From positions 124,001 through 188,000 of the forward strand of contig BCJJ01000008.1 of the NCBI GenBank assembly GCA_039545355.1: a DNA stretch of 64,000 bases, read 5' to 3'. Both the position numbers and the translations under genes were made by a program. The notes under the pieces are model-generated. The model saw only the letters and a program-made list of their open reading frames with translations. It was not told the origin of the DNA and searched no databases. Source of the stretch: Trichosporon coremiiforme. Lineage: Eukaryota; Basidiomycota; Tremellomycetes; Trichosporonales; Trichosporonaceae. Shown here piece by piece: positions 11,835-22,019 of this stretch (position 1 is the stretch's first letter; each line of letters begins with the position of its first letter).

Positions 11835-11874
11835 GAAAGCGGAAGCGGGCGCACATCGTGTCGATCGCAACCCA
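11835..11874 (-). promoter_or_regulatory. Conserved upstream block of F-box-like copy B
   Basis: Partner of the block at 10522-10560, about 154 bases 5' of the copy B start. The two share GAAAGCGGAAGCGGGCGCA exactly and TCGATCGCA further on. Confidence 0.6.
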
Positions 11875-11984
11875 CGGTGGCAACTGCGATCCTCCGTTGC
11901 CTACATTACGCATCGCTCCATAACCACTGGCGCGCGTCGTCACTCAGCCCTCTACTCACGCTAAGCCTACTGACTGCTACTTCC

Positions 11985-13131
11985 TCATTCGGAAAGAGCC
12001 TCCATCGCCTGGATAGTCGCCTCCCTAAAGGCATGGCTCTTCTGCCGCGCCCTCTTGACGCGAGCGAGTGTGATCATCACGCGAATAGGACCCTCGAGCA
12101 TCCAGTACATGCGAGCCCCAGTACGGTGCCCGTGGCACTGGGTGCCGAGCTCGATAGCCTCGCACGCGGGCCAGCTGCGGCTCTGACCCGCCACGAGCTC
12201 GGCGTTCGCATTGCGCGGCCAGCTCTCCGCAGCGGGCCAGTCGGCGAAAGGGTTGAAGGGGTGTCGAAGGTGGCCGACAGGGCTGCGTTGGACCTGCGGC
12301 GGAACGCCTTAAAGCGGAGCATGCTGAGAGCGTCGAAGACGATCAATGTCTCCAAGACGGCAGCATGGAGGAGCACACGCGCCTCCTCGCGGCGGCGACG
12401 GGCGGAACTGCCTTCGGTCGCTTGGGACCAGTCATACCTGGCAGCCTTGGTTTCAGGCACGTCGACATCGTCGAGGGTGGCTGGGTCGTACACCCCGATC
12501 GGCCAGACTCCCGAGACTGCACCGCAGTGCGGAGTGGGCGCACGAGCGCTACTGGAGGGAGGCAGGGGGGCGGGCAGATACAGTGCATCCATCACCGAGA
12601 TGGTGGGGGCTCCGGGTGGCACCATCGAAGGCAGGAACAGGCGGGCGATCGGGAGAGGCACAGTGTGCGGAACGTGCCGAGAGCACAGAAGCCATAGTGC
12701 TTGACGGCCACCAAGGATGCACGGCGCATATTCGCTCCGGCCATCAGCCAGCGCATGGTGGGGAGTGCGTTGACGGCGTTGATCTCCCAGCCAATGATGC
12801 TCGGCACGGGGTCACCGAGGGCCCACTCGGAATAGGTCCACTTTGTGCTAGGGCTCGTGTTGGCGAAGGCTGGGTGGACACTGCGTTTCGCACGCTGGGG
12901 CTTGTTGAGACACATCTTGAATGGCCTGGGGTCAGGTGTTGCGTTCTCTGGGAGACACTTACGGTAAAGTCGAACGTGGAAGTTGAGGAGGACGAGAGAC
13001 GGGAAGCATGTCGAGTTCAGTGTGCAAGTGAAGGGCAGCGCGACAGCCCAGATTCTGTCGCTGTCCTGTTCCTCGATGTCCGTCGGTGCGACCTCAGTGC
13101 GTGAATGCGCAGTGTGCGAACAGGGCGGCAT
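11985..13131 (-). pseudogene. Poorly resolved gene spread over three frames
   Basis: Three minus-strand stretches look coding but sit in different frames. About 12690-12930 reads WTYSEWALGDPVPSIIGWEINAVNALPTMRWLMAGANMRR. About 12310-12700 contains GVYDPATLDDVDVPETKAARYDWSQ. About 11985-12260 reads NPFADWPAAESWPRNANAEL and ends MEALSE-stop. A GTAAGT...CTGACCCCAG segment near 12927-12963 looks like a 37-nt intron, but using it worsens the downstream frame. I could not find splice signals that join the three, so this is either a multi-exon gene I failed to solve or a frameshifted relic. The final ~90 residues are the most protein-like. No family recognised. Confidence 0.4.
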
Positions 13132-13463
13132 CTGACTGCCAAGTTAAGTATGATGAGCATGTACATCTCGTTCTTCACGCTGCATCCTCTTTCGCCTACC
13201 ACGTATAACGAGGCCCCCCGACAACATGATCCGCTGGATTCTCTACCGTCTCTTTGTTTTGCGGTTTGTGCCTTGGGCAGTCCAACACGTGTAGTTCTGC
13301 AAGTTTCACCAGAGGCGCATTGAGCGCAGCCCCAAATTCCGCTGCCGTATGCAATGGATCCAGTGCCTCTCCGGGACGAACTATGAGGGTTACCCCCTGA
13401 ACAGTCAGTCTGGTGCTGGAGATGTCGCCCATGGGATTGCGCTGATTAACAGAAACGGCCAAG

Positions 13464-13679
13464 GTGGAGTGCTACCTTGCTCGCGAGCAGTGGATGAGTC
13501 GCCCGATGCGTCCTCTCAGCAAACCTGAGCGTGCCATGTGCGTCGAGTCTCCCGTCGACATGGATGTCCAGCCCGCCGAGGAGCCCATCTACAAGAAAGT
13601 CCAGCCCGACGTCCCCGGTGCGGCGGCCTGGATGTGGATCATGAACAGCACTTGGGCCAACTCTGGCGTCGCTTTGTAA
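13464..13679 (+). CDS. Possible terminal exon of a small unrecognised gene
   Basis: The stretch reads CYLAREQWMSRPMRPLSKPE, then a run with strongly C/G-biased third positions ending NSTWANSGVAL-stop. The composition contrasts with the surrounding non-coding DNA. A plausible acceptor (CTGATTAACAG) sits at about 13440-13450, and an ATG at 13226 (MIRWILYRLF) could start the gene. The intervening exons are not convincing: one implied intron would be only 24 nt. Boundaries and function are unknown. Confidence 0.3.
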   Translation: MECYLAREQWMSRPMRPLSKPERAMCVESPVDMDVQPAEEPIYKKVQPDVPGAAAWMWIMNSTWANSGVAL

Positions 13680-15488
13680 GCTTAGGCTCCTTCGTACACG
13701 GTGCAGCTTTATCGGGCTTTCCATCAACAGTGTCGCAGCCTTCTCTGGGCTCTCACGGCCCACCTCCAGTCCGCCTGTGTTTAGCACACCGGAGCAACGC
13801 GCAGCCGAACCTCACACCCGTGTGTCAGTTCTCATGGTTAGGTCAGCAGACATGCGCCGGGGCGAAGTGACTGTGCTGTCCGCACCGCAGAGCCACACGC
13901 AACGGAGGTCAGCACACAGGCTGCTGTGCACGTCGTCCGGAGGTGACGACTACTCTGCCAAACGTCCTCTTTATGCACATCTGCTAGTTTCTTCATGCAA
14001 CACATCGTCAGCATCGTCAGCTTTCAACTCACCTTATCCACAAGCATCCAGCATTCTACCACTGTTCTCGAAGCACAATGTAGGCCACTAGCCCGATCTT
14101 CCTTCTTCCCTCACCATCGCCCCGACCCTGGTCAAAAGTGACATGCCCCAGTGGGCGGTTTGCATGGCTACGTGCCAGGCATCGCTTCTTGTCTGCCTCA
14201 AGACCTACGCCTTCCACTGTACGTCGTCCAGTCTGCCGTGAGCTGATCAGGGAGGGCAGAGCTCGCTGGATTTCCAGGCTGCCGTATCCGCGTGTATCGA
14301 TATCACCTCCATGTGCGGATACGGCTGCCACGCCCTCCTGAATGTCTGAGTGCCGTTTCCTCCGCCGGATGCAAATGTGATGAGGTAGCTCTGACAGCGG
14401 CAGGCGGGGAGGGCTGCTTCTTCACTGTCAGTCGCAACGGCAGGGATTAGTGAAACGGCAGCCGTCAGCATCCACCATGGCGTCAGAAAGGAGCCCGACC
14501 GCAGGGTGTGACCAAACTGCCATGGCCCTTATCGTCGCTGGCAAGGCTTGATGTTTTTATCCGCAGCGATGACGGAAGATCACTGGGATCGGGTTTCGAG
14601 ACCATCACATCGAGGCAGTGAAGGGGCATCGGCTTGCATAGCGCCGGACCGATGCTACCCTCAAGTCGCCTCTAAAGTTCGTGGTCGATGCGACACGGGA
14701 ACGGCAGAGTGATGAGGGCAGGTGGGCTTCGTCACTGCTTTGGAGTGCAAAATGACGGTGGGTGACGGGTGTTGGTGCAGCCGAGGCAGTCGGAAGGACG
14801 TTTCCAGGCGTGAGACTGGAGATGAACCAGGGCAAGAAAGCTCGCAACAATGGGGGATGGGCGCGTTTATGTTGCGTAGAGAAGATGAGCTCAGAAACAA
14901 CGTTGCCGCGTCTCCGGACGTGTCTGTGATTGGCTACCGAGGCTGTTGAGTATCAGGATTACCGACCAACCGTCGAATCCAGGGTCAGATATATATGCGG
15001 AGCCGAGTTTAACAGGCTTTGACTTCGAACACTTCCTCTCGACCCCTTTCCGTAGGTCTTCACCCGGGTTTCAACAGCACGCAACGATCGCGACCTACTT
15101 CCCCTCCTACCCGTATTCGCGGGACTCGCTTGAGTTCATCCCGTTCTCTGGAATGAGGAGCGGGATGACTCAAAACACTTGATATTCGAGAGGGCACACC
15201 GACCGGAGTCGAAGCTGCACACTTACCCTCATCTCACCCAACGATGCAATGCATGCGCGCTCAGGTATACCCCAGTCCCCAATTGGTTGCACATGTGGCT
15301 ATCACAGACGGGTTACCGTAGCGGAAGGTGCACAGCGTCTGTCGAGCTCCGGACCAGAACCTCTGGAGGATGCCCTGCTCCCCCTGGCGCTCTCGTGATC
15401 AGTGTCCACTTCCTGTACCGGCGCTCAAGGAGAACTTGCACCACACGAGATGCTGCTGACAAGCGCCAGCAGGCCGGGTGGTCCCTGT
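13680..15488. other. Intergenic region, no gene seen
   Basis: Short random frames only. A TATATATG motif near 14990 resembles a TATA box, but nothing convincing follows it within 200 bases. Confidence 0.45.
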
Positions 15489-15494
15489 TATAAG
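15489..15494 (+). promoter_or_regulatory. Probable TATA box of the VWA gene
   Basis: TATAAG lies about 120 bases 5' of the start codon at 15613 and is followed by a pyrimidine-rich leader. Confidence 0.4.
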
Positions 15495-15612
15495 AAGGCC
15501 GATAGGGTTCTTCGCCCACCTCATCGCGCTCGCCCCTCCAGCTCGTCAAAGCCTCACTCACACTCTTTCAGCTTCTCACTTCGCCCAATCCGTTGCGTTT
15601 CCTTACAGCAGC

Positions 15613-16926
15613 ATGAAGTTCGCCATTGCTCTGTCTCTTCTGGCAGCACTCGCGAGTGCTGCCACGCAGAAGTGTAATCCCGCTGCTCGCTACGTCGACA
15701 TCGTTATCGATCAGTCGACTTCAAACCAGTGGACAGATGATCGCAACCTCCGCATCGAAGGTGCCAAGCAGATCATTCAGTCCCTCACCTCTAGGACCGA
15801 AGCGACCTCCAACAATCTCCAAGCGGATAGTGTTGGTGTTGTGGGCTTTGCCTGGAATGCCTGGCAAGTTCTCGACTTCAGCGACCCTACTGCGGCCTCG
15901 GGCTCGCTTGAATCTCTCCGGGACGACCTACGCAGCGGCACCAATGTTGGCGATGGCGTTCGTCTCGCGATGCAAAACTTACAGAGCCTGAGAGCGGACC
16001 AGGTGTCTGGCCACTCCGCCATCGTTCTGTTCACCGACGGTGAGGATACCGTTGGCAACAAGGCGACTCTGCAGGCCGCACTGACCGAGGCCAAGGCCAA
16101 GGGCGTGCGCGTCTCGTTCGTGCGCCTCAATTCGGAATCGGGCAACACGGCTCTTTCCTGGTTTAGCTTCGTTAAAGGAGACAAGAACTACATCGACGCG
16201 GCCATGACTGAAACGATCCTCTCGACTGGCGGCACCGTCTCGGTCGTCCGCAACGCCAACAACCTGCAGGCCTTCGTTGATCAAGTACTCAAAAACGGTC
16301 TCACCAGGGACGACGGCGAGTGTGGTGGCACCACCATCGAGAACCCCGGTGGTGTCCTGAAGAACGACGTCACTTCCATCGGTCTGTGCTCCACCAATGC
16401 CCAGGCTGTCTACACCTACAAGGCCGAGAAAGCCGAGAAGCTCACTTTCGGGGTCGGCCTCAACTCCAAGAACAACCCCGTGCAGCTCACTGTCGTCTAT
16501 GAGAACAAGTCCACAGGCGAGCGCAAGGAGATCAGGGTCAATGGGTCCAACGCCTCCGGAATCGTCGAGGCCTTCGCCCACGCTGGACAGGACGTCACTC
16601 TCACTGTCAACCCGAGCGGCGCCTCCAACGACGCCTGTCAGTACCAGGTTGGCCTCAAAGTTACCGCTGGTCAAGGTCCCGTCGTACCCACCACCTCTGC
16701 CACACCTACTACTTCGGCGATCCCTACGACTTCGGCCCACCCCACGTCCTCGGCCATTCCCACGACTTCCGCTCCTCAGTGCCCCAGCGTCACGGCTTCC
16801 ACGGCCACTGTCGAGAGCACCGTGGTTACGACCGTGACTGTTCCCGCGCCCTCCGCCTCGGCTTCCGTCTGCATCTGCAAGTGCGACACCAAGGGTGCCA
16901 AGCCCTTCCCCAAGTTTGAGCTGTGA
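15613..16926 (+). CDS. Secreted von Willebrand factor A domain protein
   Basis: One exon, 437 residues. The start at 15613 gives a clean signal peptide (MKFAIALSLLAALASA, cleavage near residue 16); an upstream in-frame ATG at 15478 would bury it. A VWA domain follows, with the metal-site motif D33-Q-S-T-S37 (DxSxS), hydrophobic strands, and LFTDGEDT in the place of the last MIDAS loop. A beta-rich domain comes after about residue 235. Then comes a Thr/Ser/Pro linker of short repeats (TTSATP, TTSAIP, TTSAHP), likely O-glycosylated, and a short Cys-containing tail (CICKC). There is no C-terminal hydrophobic GPI signal, so it should be soluble or wall-associated. A metal-dependent adhesion or binding role is a family inference. 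Confidence 0.85.
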   Translation: MKFAIALSLLAALASAATQKCNPAARYVDIVIDQSTSNQWTDDRNLRIEGAKQIIQSLTSRTEATSNNLQADSVGVVGFAWNAWQVLDFSDPTAASGSLESLRDDLRSGTNVGDGVRLAMQNLQSLRADQVSGHSAIVLFTDGEDTVGNKATLQAALTEAKAKGVRVSFVRLNSESGNTALSWFSFVKGDKNYIDAAMTETILSTGGTVSVVRNANNLQAFVDQVLKNGLTRDDGECGGTTIENPGGVLKNDVTSIGLCSTNAQAVYTYKAEKAEKLTFGVGLNSKNNPVQLTVVYENKSTGERKEIRVNGSNASGIVEAFAHAGQDVTLTVNPSGASNDACQYQVGLKVTAGQGPVVPTTSATPTTSAIPTTSAHPTSSAIPTTSAPQCPSVTASTATVESTVVTTVTVPAPSASASVCICKCDTKGAKPFPKFEL

Positions 16927-17070
16927 GATCCTCTAAAATCTCCCGCCTAGTATCTCTTCTTTCTGTGCCTAAAGTCGAATGGACATTATGAATTGACATT
17001 AGCTTCTCTAGGTGGGCGGTTCACTTCACTTCTGCATACCTACGGACCCAGAACTGACTAGGGCTGTTAC

Positions 17071-18478
17071 CTAGAATTCGTCGTTCTCATACTCCTGCTC
17101 CTGTCCAGGCAGTACGGGGCCAACGTAGTTCAAGCTGTAGGCTGCGAGCTTGTGACCGGTGGCGACGGCCTCTTCGATAGTCTGGCCCTTCGCAAGACCA
17201 GCTACAAGGCCGCCAGCGAAGAGCTCTCCAACGCCACGGCGATCCTTCTCCATGTACTCTGCATACTCGGGCTTCTCAGCAGGCGGGGTCTTGACGTAGG
17301 TGATCTTGATATCGTCGTCTTCCATGAGGGGGTGGCATTCGCAGACTGCAATGTCGTCCGCACCCCTGGTGACTACGACCCACTTGATGAGACTGTGGCC
17401 CTTCGGGAAAGGCACCATCATGTCCTCGTAGCGCTTCGGGTGCAGGCTGCCGATGTGCCGTACGCCCTTCTCCCAGTCAGGCTTGCCTGATCCCCACTCG
17501 CGCTCAACGCACTCGGCCTGGTCCTTGTTCATGATCACAACATCGGCCAGCCCACACAGGGGCTGGAAGGCGTAGTACTCCCTGATTCTGGCGAGGTCGG
17601 TCATGCAGAAGTTGAAGACGACGCGCTGGCCCTCGTTGCCGGCGCGCTCCGCCAGCGTCCTTGCGACACCGAGATGGCCATAGATGCTCCCAGCGTCAAT
17701 GTAGAGCAAGGACATCTTGGCTGCCTCGGCCTCGATCTCTGGCTCTTTCAACCAGTCGTGTTTGAACTCTGCTCCAGCAAGCGGGACGGTCCACCGACAG
17801 GATTCAGGCTCGCCCGTCATGAAGTTGTAGTCGTTCCAGAGGACGCGGAAGCCGGTCTTCTCCTTCTTGACCTCTTTGTAGATGGTCTTCACCTTGTTCT
17901 TCGTCATGCCGTCCACACAGACGGTGCCGGCGTAGTCGTCGCCAATAGCACCCACGAGCACAGTGGAGTCAGGCTTCTCCATGACGTGCTACAGTTAACT
18001 CCTGCCTTTGGCGGATGGCGACTCACCTGAGCGGCAATGGCGGCGAACTGAATCTCTCCGCCGAGCTTGCACTTCCTCTCGCGGTCCTTCAGGACATCGT
18101 CCATGAAGCTGGGGTCAGCGACAGCCACAGGTAGGGGAGGCACTCACGTGTTGAAGTCGCAGTGGGTGAACTTGATCTCGTTGTAGTCCTTCGTCGCAAC
18201 CTTGTTCCCGTTGCCGCGCAAGTTGTAGCGGGCTTGATACATCGTCGAGTACTTGGGGTTCCACCCGCGGTCAACCTGGAGTCAGAGTATGACATGGTGG
18301 AGACACTGACAAGCGGAAGCCCGAAGAACAGGATGTGGGGGTCGCGCTTCGGGCGCCTAATCCATCGACGACGCTCGTCATTGTAGTAGAAGTTGTCGAG
18401 CGTCCACTCCTTCTCGTTGTCGTTTGGGTAGTACCCGAGCTCATCGCTAACGTGCCTGCCGGAGTCGTCATCCGCCAT
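17071..18478 (-). CDS. Adenosine-kinase-like PfkB-family protein, intact copy
   Basis: Exons 18311-18478, 18148-18275, 18027-18108 and 17071-17988 (introns 35, 39 and 38 nt) give 431 residues; adenosine kinases are usually ~345. Landmarks of that family are in order: FFGLPLV near the N-terminus, GGEIQFAAIAAQ at the place of the family's GG(x)TQN motif, VGAIGDD, MNKDQAEC (the N-x-x-E element), WVVVTRGADD, then DRRGVGE at residues 375-381, and GHKLAAYSL. In the family the last motif is DTxGAGD, whose final Asp is the catalytic base. Here it is Glu381, and the preceding Thr and Ala are also changed. The start at 18478 follows a TATA box by 56 bases. It may be a diverged nucleoside kinase or a non-catalytic paralogue. 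Two decayed relatives lie at 22020-22750 and 24071-25383. Confidence 0.85.
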
Positions 18479-18533
18479 CTTGAAGTCGAAGTGTGATGGT
18501 ATGATGGCACCTAGGCAAGGCACATATCCTTGC

Positions 18534-18541
18534 CTTATATA
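18534..18541 (-). promoter_or_regulatory. TATA box of the adenosine-kinase-like gene
   Basis: TATATAAG read on the minus strand, 56 bases 5' of the start codon. The decayed copy at 24071-25383 has a TATAAG motif at about the same distance (25428-25433). Confidence 0.55.
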
Positions 18542-20233
18542 GTTTACTAGCCATCGGCCACTCGACTCGCAGTCCCTAGCGGCAGCGAACGTATGGAATT
18601 ATCCGTTCTTGAAGAAGGGGGCTGTACCTTGCATCATCGGCAGCTTGGGATACCGAACAGCACTAATACTATTCATGTGAGCTAAGGTTGAAGGCGTAGA
18701 GCCACACCGGGCTTGCTTAATGGCCCCATAGAGTGTGTCTTTCCTGCACATTCCTTCGTACCAATACCGGACGAGTAGCTGCGCGAGGTATGGCGACCGT
18801 TAAGCGCACGGCATTCCTTATGCCCAGGGAGTTCACTAGGCATGGTGACATTTATCAGTAAACTCTAAACTGAATACTCTAATAGTCAGTTGTCCTCGTG
18901 AGGCATGTGACATGTGTGCTCGCGCCCTGCGGAGGAAACTAAGACGCCACAGGGCAGCGTTCGACTGAGAGGCAAGCGGACGGACAGCACGGGAGCAGAG
19001 GCGCTGGAGGGGCAACAGAAGCCGCGCGGAGCCGCTCGAAGTTGCTCCTGTTGTGATCAACTAACACGTTCCTCGCAGGCACTGGCACATTAGCGCTTCA
19101 CAGGACCCAGCGTGACTTGACGGTCGCTGTTCGTCCTCGCACACTCCGTTGAATTGCGGAGACCGAGCAAGGTGGAGCGGTGATTGCCATGCTTCGACGG
19201 TGCCTCCAAACGTTCCTTACTCTGACGGCATCTGAGAGCGGACGTGCCCGACATGAGCGGCGCGCGCCTGTGTTTCCGTTGCCTCAGTTCCTAAGATTAC
19301 TCACTCTGCAGGATTCCTAAAACTACTGACTGGGTGTAAAGCATGGGGGAACGGGGGGCTTAAGTTCCGAGCGCAGCGGCGCTAGCGCAGTGGAGACCGA
19401 GGAGAACCCCTCACCAATATCGTACCCTGTTGGCTCCGCTGCTCGAGAGGGCAGGGAGCTGAATCCTGGGTTTGACGTGCAAGGTGCAACAGAAGTGCAC
19501 GGGCGTTCGGGCAGAAGCGGTGGGCTCACCTCCGAGTCGGCTGATGGTTGGCCGCGAGACACCCGGAGCTCTCCCGATCGCGACGCCGCGACCGAGCTGC
19601 TTCGTTCCGGGCCGATTGAGAGGATCCTTGGCACAGCTCCTATTGCCCCACTGATTCACGGAACGTCTGTGAACGTTCCACGACATCGGTCAAGCAGGCA
19701 TTTAGCGGCGGATCGCACCGGACGATGTTTTGGTGCGAGTGTGAAAGCCATGCAAACGTCTGGTATTCCATTCCGATCAGCTATTAAGGGAGCAGTCAGC
19801 AGGCAGTCCAGGGAGACTTTCGAGGCAGAACGGATTGTGTCTTGAACCTTATCGTCCGCGCTCGATCATGATCGGTCAATCAGTCAGCCATACGCCCAGC
19901 CAAGGCATGATTTCTTGCTCGCCTCCGAGGTATACCCAAGACGGGGTAGCACATAATGGTCACGAGCCACCGAAGCCCTCGATGTGCTTCCTAACCCTGA
20001 CAAGGCTGAAAGCATCATTTCATGCGGCGGACTTCGCCCTGCGTGGATACGGAGCGGTCTGTGGGAACTGCAATGTGTGATCCGCCAATTCCGTCCTTCG
20101 AGTCAGGTCCGACATTGCTGGCGCGGCTGGAGCATACCTCGATCACATATGTAAGCCAGGTTGATCGTTCCTCATCCGTCCATCTCCTCTCTCCTCTTCC
20201 CAACGCTCACGAACCACCTCTCACTGATACAAG
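18542..20233. other. Intergenic region, no convincing gene
   Basis: Frames around 19320-19845 are open on both strands and GC-richer than their surroundings, but they lack recognisable domains or consistent codon bias. The last 80 bases before 20234 are pyrimidine-rich, as expected for a 5' leader. Confidence 0.45.
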
Positions 20234-21232
20234 ATGTCTCTTAAGGATTCCAACACCGCTTCGGACCGTAGCATTGGCGCCGTCCTAGGCTCGGCGGCTG
20301 GTGATGCTCTTGCTATCCCGTATGCGACAACTCAAGACCTGCTCTCCAAGACGCCCGCGGACCAGCCTCTGAGGGTCACATCCTCCGGCGAGTGGTCCGA
20401 AGGAGAGTGGGCGTCGAGCACGGCGATGGCGATCCCAGTGCTGCAAGCCTTGTCGAAGGGCCTCGACGTGGACTCGGACGAGACCATCGAGGGACAGGAT
20501 TACGTCGCCGAGCAATGGCTCAACTGGCAAATGTCGGGCGGTAAAGGCGTCGATGATCGCCTGAACGACCTCTTCATGCAGACGTGTTCCGACAGCCAGA
20601 GGTCTCGTCGTAAAGACTACCCTTTGGGCCCTGGTATGGCTGATCGCGCCCGCGGGCAATGCAAGAGCAGGATGTGGGGTAGAGGCAACGGCAACCGCGC
20701 GCCGGCCCGCATGGCCTCGCTCGCGCTGGGTTACCTGGCGGAGGGACAGGAGGCAGCGCTTGTCAAGGCTGCTGGTGTTTTGACCGACATGACCCAGCCT
20801 GACCAGGATGCGCGCGAGGCTTCGGCCCTCGTCGCGCTCGGTGTCCGTCAGGCCATCCTCACTGGCAAGCTGGATCTGGAGAAAGTGACCGACTTCTTCG
20901 ATGCCGACCGCAGGGAGCTCTGGAAGGGGCGCATCGCCAGTGGAGAGAAGGTCGACCCCGAGGCATTCAAGGATATCAACAACACCGCCGTCGGGGCCTT
21001 CATGGCTGCCGTCGCCGCCAATGCTGGCGCCGATGACGTTGCCACGGTCATTGACAAGGCGGTCCGCGGAGGCGGAGAGTCTGACCGTGTTGCGGCCATT
21101 GCGGGAGCCTGGGCTGGAGCCCGGTTCGGAATCGATAGCGTCCCGAAGTGGCTGATCAAGCTGCATGGCTCGCCGTGTACGATCGAGGATCTGCAGAAGA
21201 TGGTCTACACAGTTTTGAAGAAGTACAACTAG
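20234..21232 (+). CDS. ADP-ribosylglycohydrolase-like protein with altered metal ligands
   Basis: One exon, 332 residues, normal length for the DraG/ARH family that removes ADP-ribose from arginine or related substrates using two Mg2+ ions. Family landmarks: GAVLGSAAGDALAIPY (residues 15-30), a GNG-containing stretch before MASLALGYL, LTDMTQPDQDAREAS (the usual THPDP segment), and VAAIAGAWAGARFGID near the C-terminus. The metal-binding motifs are degraded. The N-terminal TDDT is replaced by ASST (residues 60-63), and the C-terminal DTDT by ESDR (282-285). These losses suggest weak or no hydrolase activity, though ligand binding could persist. It lies among adenosine-kinase-like genes, which fits ADP-ribose or nucleoside metabolism, but that link is inference. 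Confidence 0.8.
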   Translation: MSLKDSNTASDRSIGAVLGSAAGDALAIPYATTQDLLSKTPADQPLRVTSSGEWSEGEWASSTAMAIPVLQALSKGLDVDSDETIEGQDYVAEQWLNWQMSGGKGVDDRLNDLFMQTCSDSQRSRRKDYPLGPGMADRARGQCKSRMWGRGNGNRAPARMASLALGYLAEGQEAALVKAAGVLTDMTQPDQDAREASALVALGVRQAILTGKLDLEKVTDFFDADRRELWKGRIASGEKVDPEAFKDINNTAVGAFMAAVAANAGADDVATVIDKAVRGGGESDRVAAIAGAWAGARFGIDSVPKWLIKLHGSPCTIEDLQKMVYTVLKKYN

Positions 21233-22019
21233 TATGTGCGGTAGACCGGGTGACGAGTAGCCTGTTGATTGGTTATGCACGTTCTTCCGAAGGCTCTCTG
21301 CTGGAACACACCAGGTTGAACGAAGTCGTTGGACCTAGCTAGCTGTTTTCTCTTTGGGTGGAGGAGACGAAGGAGACGAAACAGTGACACCGAGCTCATC
21401 ACCGAGCCCAGTAACGCAGATAATTATGTGGGAGGCGAGAACATTGGCCGTGCTATCGTCTCGGAGTCAAATGAGACTAGCCTCCGCAGTGCACTTCCGC
21501 TCCGGGCAGGCGATGCAAGCGCGCAATTGCCAGCTCCGGCGCTCTCGATACGAGACCGCCTCGATGTTGGCTAGCTATTTGCTCGGCAACGGGAGGAGAG
21601 TAGCGCCACCGGCGTTGCATATTGGTTCCACAAGAGGAAAGTCAGCATTGGTCGGCTCTCCTCCACTTAGAAACTTGTCTCATTGTCGAACGGGTGTACC
21701 CACCAAACCTTGTGCAGCGGCCCAGCGGAGCAGCCACTGGGTGTGGTGGGGCTGCTATGGATCTCTCTCGCCGATCTCCATGACAAGCAAGCACCAGGTT
21801 ATCTTCCCCCAGTCCTCCCTGACCTTTACGTAATGTGTCATCATAACCCCTCCATTGTGCGTCCAGCCGTATTTATTCCAAGTTGGAACGCACTCTGATC
21901 GTGTGGTCACAGCACGACTTAACCCTTTTATATGATCCGGCATGGTCAACATGCACGCTTGTCACATCTCCAATGCTGACACATCAGCTACTTAACTCCG
22001 GGCCTGGGTCAACCCAGGT
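21233..22019. other. Intergenic region with a block resembling the tRNA-Asp upstream region
   Basis: No gene seen. At 21806-21835, CCCCAGTCCTC followed by TTACGTAATGT matches the arrangement at about 26639-26667, upstream of a tRNA-Asp gene. No tRNA follows here. Confidence 0.45.

Noticed and set aside
19323..19845. Opposed open frames of 103 and 151 codons
   Set aside because: Neither shows domain features or splice partners; probably a locally GC-rich stretch.
20285..21280. Minus-strand frame of 331 codons
   Set aside because: Antisense of the ADP-ribosylglycohydrolase-like gene, which has family motifs in order.
21880..21960. A tRNA expected about 60 bases after the third TTACGTAA
   Set aside because: No cloverleaf, T-loop TTCGANT or T-run terminator at that place.
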